A stretch of 64,000 bases of DNA from Tardiphaga sp052076105 (GCF_052076105.1 NZ_CP197245.1:4340001-4404000), one strand, 5' to 3'; counted from the stretch's first letter, positions 26,167-38,451 are shown. Program-made: numbers and translations. Notes: a model not told the origin generated them from the letters alone.

Positions 26167-27339
26167 ATGAGCATTTTCTGGCTGGCCGTGGCGGCATTTG
26201 CGATTGGGACAGAAGCCTTTGTGATTGCGGGCCTTCTTCCAATCATGGCAGCGGACCTGAATGTCACATTGGCGGCCACGGGACAATTGGTCACCGCTTA
26301 CGCGATCACCTATGCCATCGGCTCGCCGATCCTGGCTGTGCTGTTCAGCAATTTTGACCGCCGCACCGTCGTCTCGCTGGCGCTGGTCTGCTTCATCGCC
26401 GGAAACCTTCTGGCGGCCGTTGCGACCACATTCGGCATTCTCCTGCTGTCGCGCATGCTGATGGCCGTGGGCGCCGGACTGTGCATGCCGACAGCCATGG
26501 CCGTCGCCATCGCGATCGCTGCACCGGAACGCCGTGGCCGCGCAGCGTCGCTGGTGATCTCCGGCCTGACGGTGGCAACGGTTCTGGGCGTGCCGCTCGG
26601 AACATGGGTGGGCAGTCATTTTGGCTGGCGGGCGACATTCGTCATGGTCGCAGCGCTTGGCGCCGTCGCATTGGCCGGACTGCTGCTGGGATTGCCCCGC
26701 GGCTTGCCACGCACTGCTGCCACGCTCGGTCAGAGGCTTGCCGTCGCGCGCCATCCCGAAGTGCTGAAAACTCTTGCCGTGACATGCATTTGGGGCCTCG
26801 GGGGCTTTACCTCCTTCACCTATCTGGCGGTGCCGCTGCACCGACTTGGCTTTGACGCCAACGGAATCAGCCTGGCTTTGCTGGTCTTTGGCGTCGCCGC
26901 GGCCATCGGAAACACCCTGGGCGGTGCGATGTCCGACCGTATCGGGCCGCTCCGGACCTCGACGCTCGGCCTGATCGGCATGATGCTGTCACTGACGCTG
27001 CAATCGGTCGCCCTGACATACGCACCGCCTGCCACTGCGGGCGTGCTGTTTCTGGTCTTCGTTTTTACCCAGGGTATTGCCGGCTGGATGTTCTACCCCG
27101 GACAGGTCGCCCATCTCGTGCGCGTCACGCCGGAAGCCTCGGTCATCGCGCTCTCGCTGAACGCCTCCGCCATGTATATCGGCTTTGCCGCTGGCAGCGC
27201 CTTGGGCGGCGTGGTGCTGTCGACATTGAACTCCAACCATCTCGGCTGGATCGGCGGCAGCGCCGAGGCGGCAGCCCTTGTGCTCGTCCTCGCCGGACAC
27301 CTTCTGAAGCGCTCGAAACCGGCCCAAATTGCCGGTTGA
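26167..27339 (+). CDS. MFS transporter, DHA1 (drug:proton antiporter) type
   Basis: A 390-aa inner-membrane protein with 12 hydrophobic segments. The N-terminal pattern AFAIGTEAFVIAGLLPIMAADL and the loop between segments 2 and 3 (ILAVLFSNFDRRTVV) fit the arabinose-efflux/DHA1 group, as does the antiporter-like GxxxGPxxGG variant VLGVPLGTWVGSHFGWR. Its promoter region carries an operator of the divergent ArsR-type repressor, so it is probably induced by the exported compound. Confidence 0.9.
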   Translation: MSIFWLAVAAFAIGTEAFVIAGLLPIMAADLNVTLAATGQLVTAYAITYAIGSPILAVLFSNFDRRTVVSLALVCFIAGNLLAAVATTFGILLLSRMLMAVGAGLCMPTAMAVAIAIAAPERRGRAASLVISGLTVATVLGVPLGTWVGSHFGWRATFVMVAALGAVALAGLLLGLPRGLPRTAATLGQRLAVARHPEVLKTLAVTCIWGLGGFTSFTYLAVPLHRLGFDANGISLALLVFGVAAAIGNTLGGAMSDRIGPLRTSTLGLIGMMLSLTLQSVALTYAPPATAGVLFLVFVFTQGIAGWMFYPGQVAHLVRVTPEASVIALSLNASAMYIGFAAGSALGGVVLSTLNSNHLGWIGGSAEAAALVLVLAGHLLKRSKPAQIAG

Positions 27340-27430
27340 TGGCACCTTCAAAAGCCTTCCCCGCCCCGTTATAGTGGTCTAAAGACAGCCGCGCGCAAGG
27401 ATCAGCTACTGGTCTGGCGCCCGGGCCCGA

Positions 27431-27458
27431 GGGACGCGCGTATGCGCGCCCTTTTTTT
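27431..27458 (+). terminator. Hairpin with T run in front of carB
   Basis: GGG(a)CGCGC-GTAT-GCGCGCCC followed by seven T, 92 bp after the MFS stop and 30 bp before the carB start. It either ends the MFS transcript or, if the carB promoter lies upstream (a TTATAGT sequence at about 27369), acts as an attenuator in the carB leader. Confidence 0.75.
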
Positions 27459-27487
27459 GTGCCGATTTGTCACCACCGCGAGTTTCA

Positions 27488-30952
<3,465 letters not shown>

Positions 30953-30999
30953 ATTCGGGCGGACTGCAGGTCCGACGAGATCAGGTCATAAGCAAGGCA

Positions 31000-31035
31000 C
31001 GACCGGAACTCACCGGTCGCGTCTTTGTTTTGTTT
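31000..31035 (+). terminator. Rho-independent terminator of carB
   Basis: CGACCGG-AACTCA-CCGGTCG followed by a T-rich tract (TCTTTGTTTTG), 48 bp after the carB stop. Confidence 0.75.
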
Positions 31036-31152
31036 CGGCACTCGAAGCCGGCGTCTGAACTGGCTGCAAGCGCAGTCAAGCCGACATCTTGCAGAACGAA
31101 TGGTTTCATGCGCGCGCCGCCGCGTGCCGTATGACGTTAGAGGACGAAGAGA

Positions 31153-31629
31153 ATGGTTGAGAAGGTCCCGATGACAGCAGGTGGCTACGCTGCGCTGGAG
31201 GTCGAGCTGAAGGAACGCCAGTCGGTGCACCGTCCGCGGATCATCGAGCAGATCGCGGAAGCGCGCTCCCATGGCGACCTGTCGGAAAACGCCGAGTATC
31301 ACGCCGCCAAGGAAGAGCAGTCGCATAACGAAGGCCGCATCAGCGAGATTGAAGACAAGCTCGCCCGCGCCGACATCATCGATATCTCGAAACTGTCCGG
31401 CGACACCATCAAGTTCGGCGCGACCGTGACGCTGATCGATGAAGACACCGAGAAGAAGGCGGTCTGGCAGATCGTCGGCGAGCCCGAGGCTGACGCCAAG
31501 AAAGGTCGCATCTCGATTACCTCGCCGCTGGCGCGTGCGCTGATCGGCAAGAGCAAAGGCGCATCGGTGGAAGTCATGGCTCCCGGCGGCGCCAAGGCCT
31601 ATGAAATCACCAAGGTCGAGTGGCGCTAA
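31153..31629 (+). CDS. greA: Transcription elongation factor GreA
   Basis: Rescues backtracked RNA polymerase by stimulating transcript cleavage. 158 aa, the normal length. The coiled-coil tip acidic residues are in ARSHGDLSENAEYHAAKEEQ, and the C-terminal FKBP-like domain ends AKAYEITKVEWR. Start MVEKVPMTAGGYAALE is standard. Terminator follows. Confidence 0.97.
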   Translation: MVEKVPMTAGGYAALEVELKERQSVHRPRIIEQIAEARSHGDLSENAEYHAAKEEQSHNEGRISEIEDKLARADIIDISKLSGDTIKFGATVTLIDEDTEKKAVWQIVGEPEADAKKGRISITSPLARALIGKSKGASVEVMAPGGAKAYEITKVEWR

Positions 31630-31661
31630 AAGCGCCCACGCGCTAACCCGCAAAACTATTG

Positions 31662-31692
31662 AAAGCCGCGCCCCACAGCGCGGCTTTTTTAT
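31662..31692 (+). terminator. Rho-independent terminator of greA
   Basis: AAAGCCGCGC-CCCACA-GCGCGGCTTT followed by TTTATTTT, 33 bp after the greA stop. Confidence 0.85.
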
Positions 31693-31789
31693 TTTGCCGG
31701 CAAAGGCGCGGATCGCGCGGCGCATATCTTGCGCGAGTCCTCCTTCCCGCTAAGGTACCTGAATACACTGCAGTGTTAGAGCTGACATC

Positions 31790-32026
31790 GTGACCGGTCG
31801 ACCGCGCAACAACCGATCATTGGCGACCTGGATCGCGGCGACCGCCTTTGTTGTGATGGTGGCCAACGTTGCTCTGGCAGAAGATTCAACGGACAAGCCC
31901 GAAGCAGCCGATGCGCTCATCAAGAAGAGCTTCGCATCCGAGCTTGTCTTGCCGCCTCCGCACAAAGATTTGCCGATGCCGGTCAGCTTCCGCACCAAGC
32001 GACAGAACCCCAATTCAGGAGATTGA
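31790..32026 (+). CDS. Small exported protein with TonB-C-like tail
   Basis: A 78-aa protein from a GTG start at 31790, with a signal-like segment (LATWIAATAFVVMVANVALAED). Its C terminus (LVLPPPHKDLPMPVSFRTKR) closely resembles the end of the next protein (LTLPPPEKDMPQPIKVRM), so it looks like a shortened duplicate of the TonB C-terminal tail. The ribosome-binding site is weak. Its stop lies 6 bp before the next start. Confidence 0.6.
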   Translation: MTGRPRNNRSLATWIAATAFVVMVANVALAEDSTDKPEAADALIKKSFASELVLPPPHKDLPMPVSFRTKRQNPNSGD

Positions 32027-32031
32027 GCATC

Positions 32032-32481
32032 ATGATCGACAAACGATTTGCCCGCAGGTCGTCCACGGCAGCGTGGGCAACCATGATCCTCATCGCATCC
32101 GTCGCCGCCGCATCGGCGCAGCTCGAGCCGGCGAAGCCGGGCAGCGCCAATCAGCCGCCGCCGCTGCTGCTCGAAGGCAAGTCCGACACGCCGGCGGCGC
32201 AAGCCGGTCGCAACCGCTGGATGGCCTATGCCAACGAAACGCAAGCGCGGATCGACGCCTATCTCAACACCAGGCGCGAGACCTTCGGCAGCAAACTCAA
32301 TTTCAGCGCCGAATTGTGGGTCGATGCCCAAGGCCACATCACCAAGACGCAACTGGTGGCGGCATCCGGCAATGCAGCCTTCGACGCCGCGGCACGCAAG
32401 AATTTCGCGCCGGGCCTTACACTGCCGCCGCCGGAGAAGGACATGCCGCAGCCGATCAAGGTGCGCATGACGAACCAGTAA
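32032..32481 (+). CDS. Exported protein with TonB C-terminal-like domain
   Basis: A 149-aa protein: signal peptide (cleavage near ASAQ), proline-rich linker, then a TonB-C-like domain (FSAELWVDAQGHITKTQLVAASGNAAFDAAARKNF ... LPPPEKDMPQPIKVRM). The domain normally contacts TonB-box receptors, but this protein lacks an N-terminal anchor helix that stays in the membrane. ATG 32032 follows AGGAG at 32017-32021. No ExbB/ExbD genes are near. Role unknown. Confidence 0.8.
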   Translation: MIDKRFARRSSTAAWATMILIASVAAASAQLEPAKPGSANQPPPLLLEGKSDTPAAQAGRNRWMAYANETQARIDAYLNTRRETFGSKLNFSAELWVDAQGHITKTQLVAASGNAAFDAAARKNFAPGLTLPPPEKDMPQPIKVRMTNQ

Positions 32482-32509
32482 CTGGTGAGGGTCTGCGGGT
32501 CTGCATTGC

Positions 32510-32534
32510 GTCGCACTACCAAAAGTAGTGCGAC
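32510..32534. other. Perfect 10-bp stem hairpin
   Basis: GTCGCACTAC-CAAAA-GTAGTGCGAC, 28 bp after the TonB-C-like gene. There is no T run, so it may stabilise or end a transcript by another route. Confidence 0.5.
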
Positions 32535-32664
32535 TGCGATGTGTAGCGGCGACCACACAGGACTGGAATAAGTCTTGCGATCACGGATTTCTCACACGAG
32601 AGTGACCGCCACTGCGCATGGCAGGAATGCTATGAGCGGATGTCATCACAGGGGGACTAATGAC

Positions 32665-33069
32665 ATGGACCAAGCCTTCGCTAAATTTCAGCCTGCTGTA
32701 CTAAGCCTTTTCCGCTTCATCACCGGCCTGCTGCTGCTGCAGTATGGCATCGCCAAGATCTTCAAATTTCCGGTTCTGCCCTATTTCGCGAATATCCCGC
32801 CGCTGATTCAGGTCGCGGCATGGCTTGAGCTCGTCGGCGGTGCGCTGCTGCTGCTCGGCCTGTTCACCCGCCCGGTTGCGTTCATCCTCGCCGGTGAAAT
32901 GGCTTTCGCTTACTTCCTCGGCCACATGTTCAAGGGCGCGGATCCGGTTTTCCTGCCGCTGCTGAACGGCGGCACCGCTGCCATCCTGTTCTGCTTCTCC
33001 TGCCTCTATCTCGCGACGTCGGGCGGGGGCCCGATCAGCCTCGACGCGATCCTGCGCAAGAAGAGCTAA
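32665..33069 (+). CDS. DoxX family membrane protein
   Basis: A 134-aa inner-membrane protein with four hydrophobic segments (RFITGLLLLQYGIAKIF, AAWLELVGGALLLLGL, FILAGEMAFAYFLGH, LNGGTAAILFCFSCLYLA). The pattern of LLxQYGIAKIF and ELVGGALLLLGLFTR is that of DoxX/SURF4-like proteins, linked in some bacteria to thiol or redox stress. ATG 32665 follows GGGGGAC; a frame upstream to 32575 is not supported. Shared terminator with the Lrp gene. Confidence 0.88.
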   Translation: MDQAFAKFQPAVLSLFRFITGLLLLQYGIAKIFKFPVLPYFANIPPLIQVAAWLELVGGALLLLGLFTRPVAFILAGEMAFAYFLGHMFKGADPVFLPLLNGGTAAILFCFSCLYLATSGGGPISLDAILRKKS

Positions 33070-33090
33070 CGTCGACATCACGGCAATAAA

Positions 33091-33129
33091 AAAGGGCGCT
33101 CACCGCAAGGTGGGCGCCCTTTGCTTTTA
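33091..33129. terminator. Bidirectional terminator between doxX-type and lrp-type genes
   Basis: AAAGGGCGCTCACC-GCAA-GGTGGGCGCCCTTT with T-rich ends on both strands, located between two convergent genes. Confidence 0.85.
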
Positions 33130-33139
33130 GGACTCGCTG

Positions 33140-33646
33140 CTAATCCGCGGCCTTGAGTTCGAGCGGCACGGCAGCTGCGTATTTCGAATTCTGCAGCACC
33201 AGCGACGTGCGGACGTTGCGGACATGCGGCGCGGCCGTGAGATGGCCGACGAAATCCTGGAAGGTCGCCATATCCGGCGCGACGCATTTCAGGATGAAGT
33301 CGATCTCGCCCGACAGCATCCAGCATTCCCGCACCAGCGGCTCCTTGCGGACGAAATCCTCGAACGCCTTGAGATCGGCATCGGCCTGGCTCGACAGGTG
33401 AACCGAGGCGAAGACGGTCACGTCGAAACCGAGCAATCGGGGATCCAGCAACCCGCGGTAGCCCTGGATATAGCCAGCCTCTTCCAGGGTCCGGACCCGG
33501 CGCAGGCAGGGCGGCGGCGAGATGCCCACGCGCTTGGCGAGTTCCACATTGGTGATTCGGCCATCGGCCTGGATTTCGCTGAGAATTTTGAGGTCGATGT
33601 CGTCTAGGCTTTTCGGCACGCGGCGCGCATCCTGGCTGGTATTCAA
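33140..33646 (-). CDS. Lrp/AsnC family transcriptional regulator
   Basis: A 168-aa regulator with helix-turn-helix DDIDLKILSEIQADGRITNVELAKRVGISPPPCLRRVRTLEE and a C-terminal RAM ligand-binding domain (VFASVHLSSQ, VRECWMLSGEIDFILKCVAPD). Proteins with this WMLSGEIDFILKC segment are close to leucine-responsive Lrp of Rhizobiales. It is divergent from trxB; a 7+3+7 palindrome lies 41 bp upstream of its start. Confidence 0.93.
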   Translation of the reverse strand: MNTSQDARRVPKSLDDIDLKILSEIQADGRITNVELAKRVGISPPPCLRRVRTLEEAGYIQGYRGLLDPRLLGFDVTVFASVHLSSQADADLKAFEDFVRKEPLVRECWMLSGEIDFILKCVAPDMATFQDFVGHLTAAPHVRNVRTSLVLQNSKYAAAVPLELKAAD

Positions 33647-33686
33647 AGAGACCGTTTGAACTCTCTTAGCGCAGGAGCCGCAACCG

Positions 33687-33703
33687 GCGCAATTTTATTG
33701 CGC
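33687..33703. promoter_or_regulatory. Palindrome GCGCAAT-TTT-ATTGCGC
   Basis: A perfect 7-bp inverted repeat with an AT-rich centre, typical of Lrp/AsnC sites, in the Lrp-trxB gap. A second palindrome GAATTGCAATTC lies at 33750-33761. Candidate autoregulatory site. Confidence 0.5.
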
Positions 33704-33880
33704 GTGCATCGCAGAAATTAAGTGTCTCCGGGGGAAAAATTGCCGGGACGAATTGCAATTCTTGCATGGCTCGCCAGATATTCTAGACTAACAGACGACA
33801 CTTTCGACGCCGCAGCGACGTGTTCGGCGGCACATTTCGCCTCAGCACTGACCAATTTCCCTTCAGAAAGGGACTCGACC

Positions 33881-34846
33881 ATGGCCGCCCCCATCCATGC
33901 CAAAGTCGTCATCATCGGCTCAGGCCCGGCTGGCTATACCGCCGCTATCTACGCCGCACGCGCGATGCTTGAACCCGTCCTGATCCAGGGGATTCAGCCC
34001 GGCGGCCAGCTCACCATCACCACGGATGTCGAAAACTATCCGGGCTTCGCCGATGTCATCCAGGGTCCCTGGCTGATGGAGCAGATGGAGAAGCAGGCTC
34101 ATCACGTCGGCACCAAGATCGTCACCGATCTGGTCAGTGACATGGATCTGAGCCAGCGTCCGTTTCGCCTGACCTGCGACAGCGGCGATGTCTATCTCGC
34201 CGACACCGTGATCCTGGCCACCGGCGCACAGGCGCGCTGGCTCGGCATCCCGTCGGAAGAGAAATTCCAGGGCGGCGGCGTATCCGCCTGCGCCACCTGC
34301 GACGGATTCTTCTATCGCAACAAGGAAGTGATCGTGGTCGGCGGCGGCAACACGGCCGTCGAGGAAGCGCTGTTCCTGACCAATTTCGCCTCGCAGGTCA
34401 CCATCGTGCATCGCCGCGACCATTTTCGTGCCGAACGCATCCTGCAGGAGCGCTTGTTCAAGCACCCGAAGATCAAGGTGGTCTGGGACTCGGCGCTCGA
34501 CGAGATCTGCGGCACCGAAGGCCCGGCCAAGGTCACCCATGTGCGCCTGAAGAACGTCAAGACCGGCACCATCACCGAGGTGCCAGCCGACGGCGTCTTC
34601 ATTGCCATTGGCCACGCGCCCGCGACCGAACTCATCAAGGGCCAGATCAAGCTGAAGCCCTCGGGCTATGTCGAAGTGGCTCCGAATTCCACTGCAACTT
34701 CTGTACCCGGCGTCTTCGCCGCCGGCGACGTGGCGGACGAAACCTATCGGCAGGCGGTCACCGCCGCCGGCATGGGCTGCATGGCCGCCCTCGAAGCCGA
34801 ACGCTATATCGCCGCGCATGCTCATGACCGCGCAGCGGCCGAATAA
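33881..34846 (+). CDS. trxB: Thioredoxin-disulfide reductase
   Basis: Flavoenzyme that reduces thioredoxin with NADPH. 321 aa. FAD motif IIGSGPAGYTAAIYAARA at the N terminus, redox pair CATC at about residues 137-140, NADPH motif VVGGGNTAVEEA and the C-terminal FAD motif VFAAGDVAD. ATG 33881 is chosen after AGAAAGGGA; a frame to 33722 is not supported. The stop overlaps the next LysR gene (TAATG). Confidence 0.96.
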   Translation: MAAPIHAKVVIIGSGPAGYTAAIYAARAMLEPVLIQGIQPGGQLTITTDVENYPGFADVIQGPWLMEQMEKQAHHVGTKIVTDLVSDMDLSQRPFRLTCDSGDVYLADTVILATGAQARWLGIPSEEKFQGGGVSACATCDGFFYRNKEVIVVGGGNTAVEEALFLTNFASQVTIVHRRDHFRAERILQERLFKHPKIKVVWDSALDEICGTEGPAKVTHVRLKNVKTGTITEVPADGVFIAIGHAPATELIKGQIKLKPSGYVEVAPNSTATSVPGVFAAGDVADETYRQAVTAAGMGCMAALEAERYIAAHAHDRAAAE

Positions 34847-35772
34847 TGATGAAACGAACCCGCGACGGATTTACGGATATGGACTGGGACAAGCTGAAGG
34901 TGTTTCACGCGGCGGCGGAAGCAGGGAGCTTCACGCATGCAGGCGAGCAACTGGGCCTGTCGCAATCGGCAGTCTCCCGACAGGTGAGCGCGCTCGAGCA
35001 GGAACTGGCTGTCTCGCTGTTCCACCGCCACGCCCGCGGCCTGATCCTCACCGAACAGGGCGACCTGCTATTCCGCACCGCCCATGACGTGTTCATGCAG
35101 CTCCAGGCGGCCCGCGCGAAGCTGACCGACAGCCGCGAGCGGCCGAGCGGCGACCTCAAGGTCACCACGACCCCGGGCGTCGGCATCAACTGGCTGATCC
35201 CGCGCCTTGGCGAGTTCACCGCGCTCTATCCGGAAATCCGCATTTCGCTGATCGTGACCGATGAGGAACTCGACCTGTCGATGCGCGAGGCCGATGTGGC
35301 CATCCGTACCCGCAAGCCGACCCAGCCGGACCTGATCCAGCGCAAGCTCTTCGCCATGGGTTTCCACGCTTATTGCTCGCCTGAATACATCAAGCATTTC
35401 GGCACGCCGCGCACCCTCGACGAACTCGACGGGCACCGCATTATCATGCTGAGCGACGCGCAGGTGTCGCCGCACCTGCAGAACCGTAGCTGGCTGATCG
35501 ATGCCGGGCGCAACGGCTCCGGGCCGCGCGACCCCTATTTCAAGGTCAACAACATCCTGGGCCTGATGCGCGCCTGCCAGCAGGGTTTGGGCATTGCAGC
35601 ATTGCCGGACTATCTGGTCGAAGAAAACGATCGCTTGGTTCAGCTCTTCAGCGAGTCGGACTCGATTCAACTCGATACTTATTTTGTATATCCCGAAGAG
35701 TTGAAGACGGTGGCCCGTGTACAGGTGTTCCGCGACTTCATTGTCAGCAAGGCGCAGCGCTGGCCGTCCTAA
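34846..35772 (+). CDS. LysR family transcriptional regulator
   Basis: A LysR-type regulator with HTH at the start of the conserved part (MDWDKLKVFHAAAEAGSFTH, then LGLSQSAVSRQVSALEQ) and an effector domain to the end. It overlaps the trxB stop, so the two are co-expressed. The start at 34846 gives 308 aa; an internal ATG at 34879 (MDWDKLKV) would give the more usual 297 aa. Target genes unknown. Confidence 0.9.
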   Translation: MMKRTRDGFTDMDWDKLKVFHAAAEAGSFTHAGEQLGLSQSAVSRQVSALEQELAVSLFHRHARGLILTEQGDLLFRTAHDVFMQLQAARAKLTDSRERPSGDLKVTTTPGVGINWLIPRLGEFTALYPEIRISLIVTDEELDLSMREADVAIRTRKPTQPDLIQRKLFAMGFHAYCSPEYIKHFGTPRTLDELDGHRIIMLSDAQVSPHLQNRSWLIDAGRNGSGPRDPYFKVNNILGLMRACQQGLGIAALPDYLVEENDRLVQLFSESDSIQLDTYFVYPEELKTVARVQVFRDFIVSKAQRWPS

Positions 35773-35979
35773 CCCGCAATATTTCAGGGCTGATATGCCC
35801 ACGCTTCCAGCATGTCAGACATGCCAAGTGATGCGTTGCTGCATGCCACCTGCAGGGATCATACTTCTCAGACGCTGAGATTTTGCGCTGCGCATTTGTC
35901 CCCCTCCTCCAGTGGCGCGAAGTCTCAGTAATCCCTCTTGGAAGGTGATTGTGTCGGCCTCTCAAGGCCAATACCTCAG
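35773..35979. other. Intergenic region, possible small RNA
   Basis: About 200 bp between the LysR stop and a strong terminator at 35980. No protein is seen. The distance and the strong terminator leave room for either a long 3' UTR or a small RNA; GGCCTCTCAAGGCC near 35956 forms a short hairpin. Confidence 0.35.
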
Positions 35980-36012
35980 AGCCGGGCTCGTTTGAGTCCG
36001 GCTTTTTTTTTG
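35980..36012 (+). terminator. Rho-independent terminator
   Basis: AGCCGG(g)CTC-GTTT-GAG(t)CCGGCT followed by nine T. It ends the trxB-LysR transcript or a small RNA, and separates it from the convergent copper ATPase gene. Confidence 0.85.
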
Positions 36013-36025
36013 CATCCGCGAATTG

Positions 36026-38410
36026 TTAGTCCAGCTTCACTTTCGCCAGGCGCAGCGCATTCCCGATCACACTGACCGAGGACAGCGCCATCGCGGCAGC
36101 GCCGATCATCGGCGACAGCAGAATGCCGAAAATCGGATACAGCACACCGGCTGCAACCGGCACGCCCGCTGCATTGTAGATGAACGCAAATATCAGGTTC
36201 TGCCGGATATTGCTCATCACAGCCTTTGATAGTTTGCGCGCACGCACGAGGCCCATCAGGTCGCCGGTCAGCAACGTCACGCCGGCACTCTCGATCGCGA
36301 CATCGGTCCCCGTGCCCATGGCGATGCCGACATCCGCCGCGGCCAGCGCAGGCGCATCGTTGACGCCATCGCCAACCATGGCGACCAGCCGGCCTTCGCC
36401 GCGCAAGCGAGTGACCACGTCACTCTTGCGCTCTGGCAATACGCCTGCTTCGACCTCGTCGATACCGAGCGTCTTAGCGACGGCTTTGGCCGTCGTCGCA
36501 TTGTCGCCGGTGAGCATGACGATGCGCAGGCCATCGGCACGCAGCTTCTTCAACGCGTCCTGCGCCGATGGCTTCACGGGATCGGCAATCGCCATCACGC
36601 CGGCAACCGCGCCATCGATGGCAACGAAGATGGCAGTCGCACCGTTCTGCCGCGCCAGCTCGGCGACGCCGTCGGAGCGCGTCGTATCCACTTTCAACTC
36701 GTCCATCAGCATCGCATTGCCGAGCGCAACGCGCTTGCCATTGACGACACCCGATGCGCCCTTTCCGGACGGCGAGGCGAAGTCACTGACATCGCTCAGC
36801 ACCACATTGCGTTGCTTTGCTTCATTGACGATGGCCTGCGCCAGCGGATGCTCGCTGGAACGTTCGATACTTGCAGCAAGTTGCAGAAGGTCGCTTTCAT
36901 TGAAACCTTCCGCTGGCGAGATGCTCACCAGTTTCGGCTTGCCTTCGGTCAGCGTACCGGTCTTGTCGATCACAATGGTGTCGATGCCTTCCAGCCGCTC
37001 CAGCGCCTGCGCATCACGCACCAGAATGCCGGCATGGGCGCCGCGGCCGACGCCGACCATGATCGACATGGGCGTTGCGAGACCGAGCGCACAAGGGCAC
37101 GCGATGATCAGCACGGTGACCGCAGCAACAAGCGCAAACGAGAGCCGCGGCTCCGGCCCGAACGTCGCCCAGGCGATGAATGCAATCACTGCAGCAGCCA
37201 GCACGGCCGGTACGAACCAGCCGGCGACACGATCCGCGAGACGCTGGATCGGAGCGCGCGAGCGCTGCGCCTTGGCGACCATGTCGACGATCCGCGACAA
37301 CATCGTATCGCGGCCGATCTTGTCCGCCCGCAGCACGAGACCGCCGCTCTGGTTGACGGTGCCGCCGATGACGCGCGCGCCTTCGGCCTTGCTCACCGGC
37401 ATGGACTCGCCGGTGACCATGGATTCATCCACCGACGAACGCCCTTCGGTGACGACGCCGTCGACCGGAATTTTCTCGCCCGGCCTCACGCGCAACAAAT
37501 CGCCGATGGCAATGGCATCGAGGGCGACGTCCTCATCACCGTTCTCGCCAATGCGTCGCGCGGTCTTCGGCGCAAGACCGAGCAGCGCGCGGATCGCGCC
37601 TGACGTCTGATTGCGCGCGCGCAGCTCGAGCACCTGTCCGAGCAAAACAAGCACGGTGATCACCGCAGCAGCTTCGAAATAGACCGCCACAGCCCCGTGA
37701 TGATCACGGAACGCGTCGGGAAACAAACCGGGCGCGAAGGTGGCAACGACGCTATAGACCCACGCCACACCGACGCCCATGGCAATGAGCGTGAACATGT
37801 TGAGATTGCGCGTGATCACCGAGCGCCAGCCGCGCTCGAAGAATGGCGCGCCGGCCCACAACACCACGGGTGTCGCCAGCACGAGCGAGATCCAGTTCGA
37901 TGTGGTCTGCGATACCAGTTGCATCAGGCCGAGATGCGCGCCCATCTCCAGCACGAACACCGGCAATGTCAGCGCCAGCGCGATCCAGAAGCGCCGGGTC
38001 ATGTCGATCAATTCAGGATCGGGCTTGTCGTCGAGCGAGACCTGCTCCGGCTCCAGCGCCATGCCGCAGATCGGACAGCTGCCGGGTCCTTCCTGACGGA
38101 TCTCCGGGTGCATCGGGCAGGTATAGATCGTGCCGGCCGGCGCTGGCGGTGCAGGCTCCTTCGGCTTCAGAAAGCTCTCGGGATCGGCGTTGAAACGCTC
38201 GCGGCACCGGGCACCACAGAAGAAGTATTCATGGCCCTGATAGATCAGGCGGTTCTTGGCGGTCGCGGGATCGACGGTCATGCCGCAGACCGGATCGAGC
38301 ACTTTGGCCGGCGCAGCCTCGGCGTGATGGTGACCATGCGAACAGCATGCACCATGCGTGTGACCGGCATGGGCATCGTGCCCCGCATGTGTGTGAGTTG
38401 TCTCTGCCAT
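36026..38410 (-). CDS. copA: Copper-translocating P1B-type ATPase
   Basis: A 794-aa metal exporter. Order: His-rich N terminus (THTHAGHDAHAGHTHG), a YHS domain (LDPVCGMTVDPATAKN), a heavy-metal binding segment YTCPMHPEIRQEGPGSCPICG, then eight membrane spans with the CPC motif (IACPCALGLATP near residue 437), phosphorylation motif DKTGT near 482, and GDGVNDAPAL. The usual HMA domain is replaced by the YHS and CPMH segments, as in a CopA subgroup. ATG 38410 is chosen; the CsoR gene lies divergent with a CsoR box between. Confidence 0.95.
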   Translation of the reverse strand: MAETTHTHAGHDAHAGHTHGACCSHGHHHAEAAPAKVLDPVCGMTVDPATAKNRLIYQGHEYFFCGARCRERFNADPESFLKPKEPAPPAPAGTIYTCPMHPEIRQEGPGSCPICGMALEPEQVSLDDKPDPELIDMTRRFWIALALTLPVFVLEMGAHLGLMQLVSQTTSNWISLVLATPVVLWAGAPFFERGWRSVITRNLNMFTLIAMGVGVAWVYSVVATFAPGLFPDAFRDHHGAVAVYFEAAAVITVLVLLGQVLELRARNQTSGAIRALLGLAPKTARRIGENGDEDVALDAIAIGDLLRVRPGEKIPVDGVVTEGRSSVDESMVTGESMPVSKAEGARVIGGTVNQSGGLVLRADKIGRDTMLSRIVDMVAKAQRSRAPIQRLADRVAGWFVPAVLAAAVIAFIAWATFGPEPRLSFALVAAVTVLIIACPCALGLATPMSIMVGVGRGAHAGILVRDAQALERLEGIDTIVIDKTGTLTEGKPKLVSISPAEGFNESDLLQLAASIERSSEHPLAQAIVNEAKQRNVVLSDVSDFASPSGKGASGVVNGKRVALGNAMLMDELKVDTTRSDGVAELARQNGATAIFVAIDGAVAGVMAIADPVKPSAQDALKKLRADGLRIVMLTGDNATTAKAVAKTLGIDEVEAGVLPERKSDVVTRLRGEGRLVAMVGDGVNDAPALAAADVGIAMGTGTDVAIESAGVTLLTGDLMGLVRARKLSKAVMSNIRQNLIFAFIYNAAGVPVAAGVLYPIFGILLSPMIGAAAMALSSVSVIGNALRLAKVKLD

Positions 38411-38432
38411 CGCGCCCTCGGCTCTTGAAATG

Positions 38433-38451
38433 TATACCCTATGGGGGTATA
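38433..38451. promoter_or_regulatory. CsoR-type copper operator
   Basis: TATACCC-TATGG-GGGTATA, matching the known TACCC-GGGTA type operator of CsoR repressors. It covers the ribosome-binding site of the csoR gene and lies 23 bp upstream of the copA start, so one site could control both. Confidence 0.85.

Noticed and set aside
36180..37610. Plus-strand frame of 476 codons
   Set aside because: Antisense to the copper ATPase; Ser/Thr-rich composition without domains.
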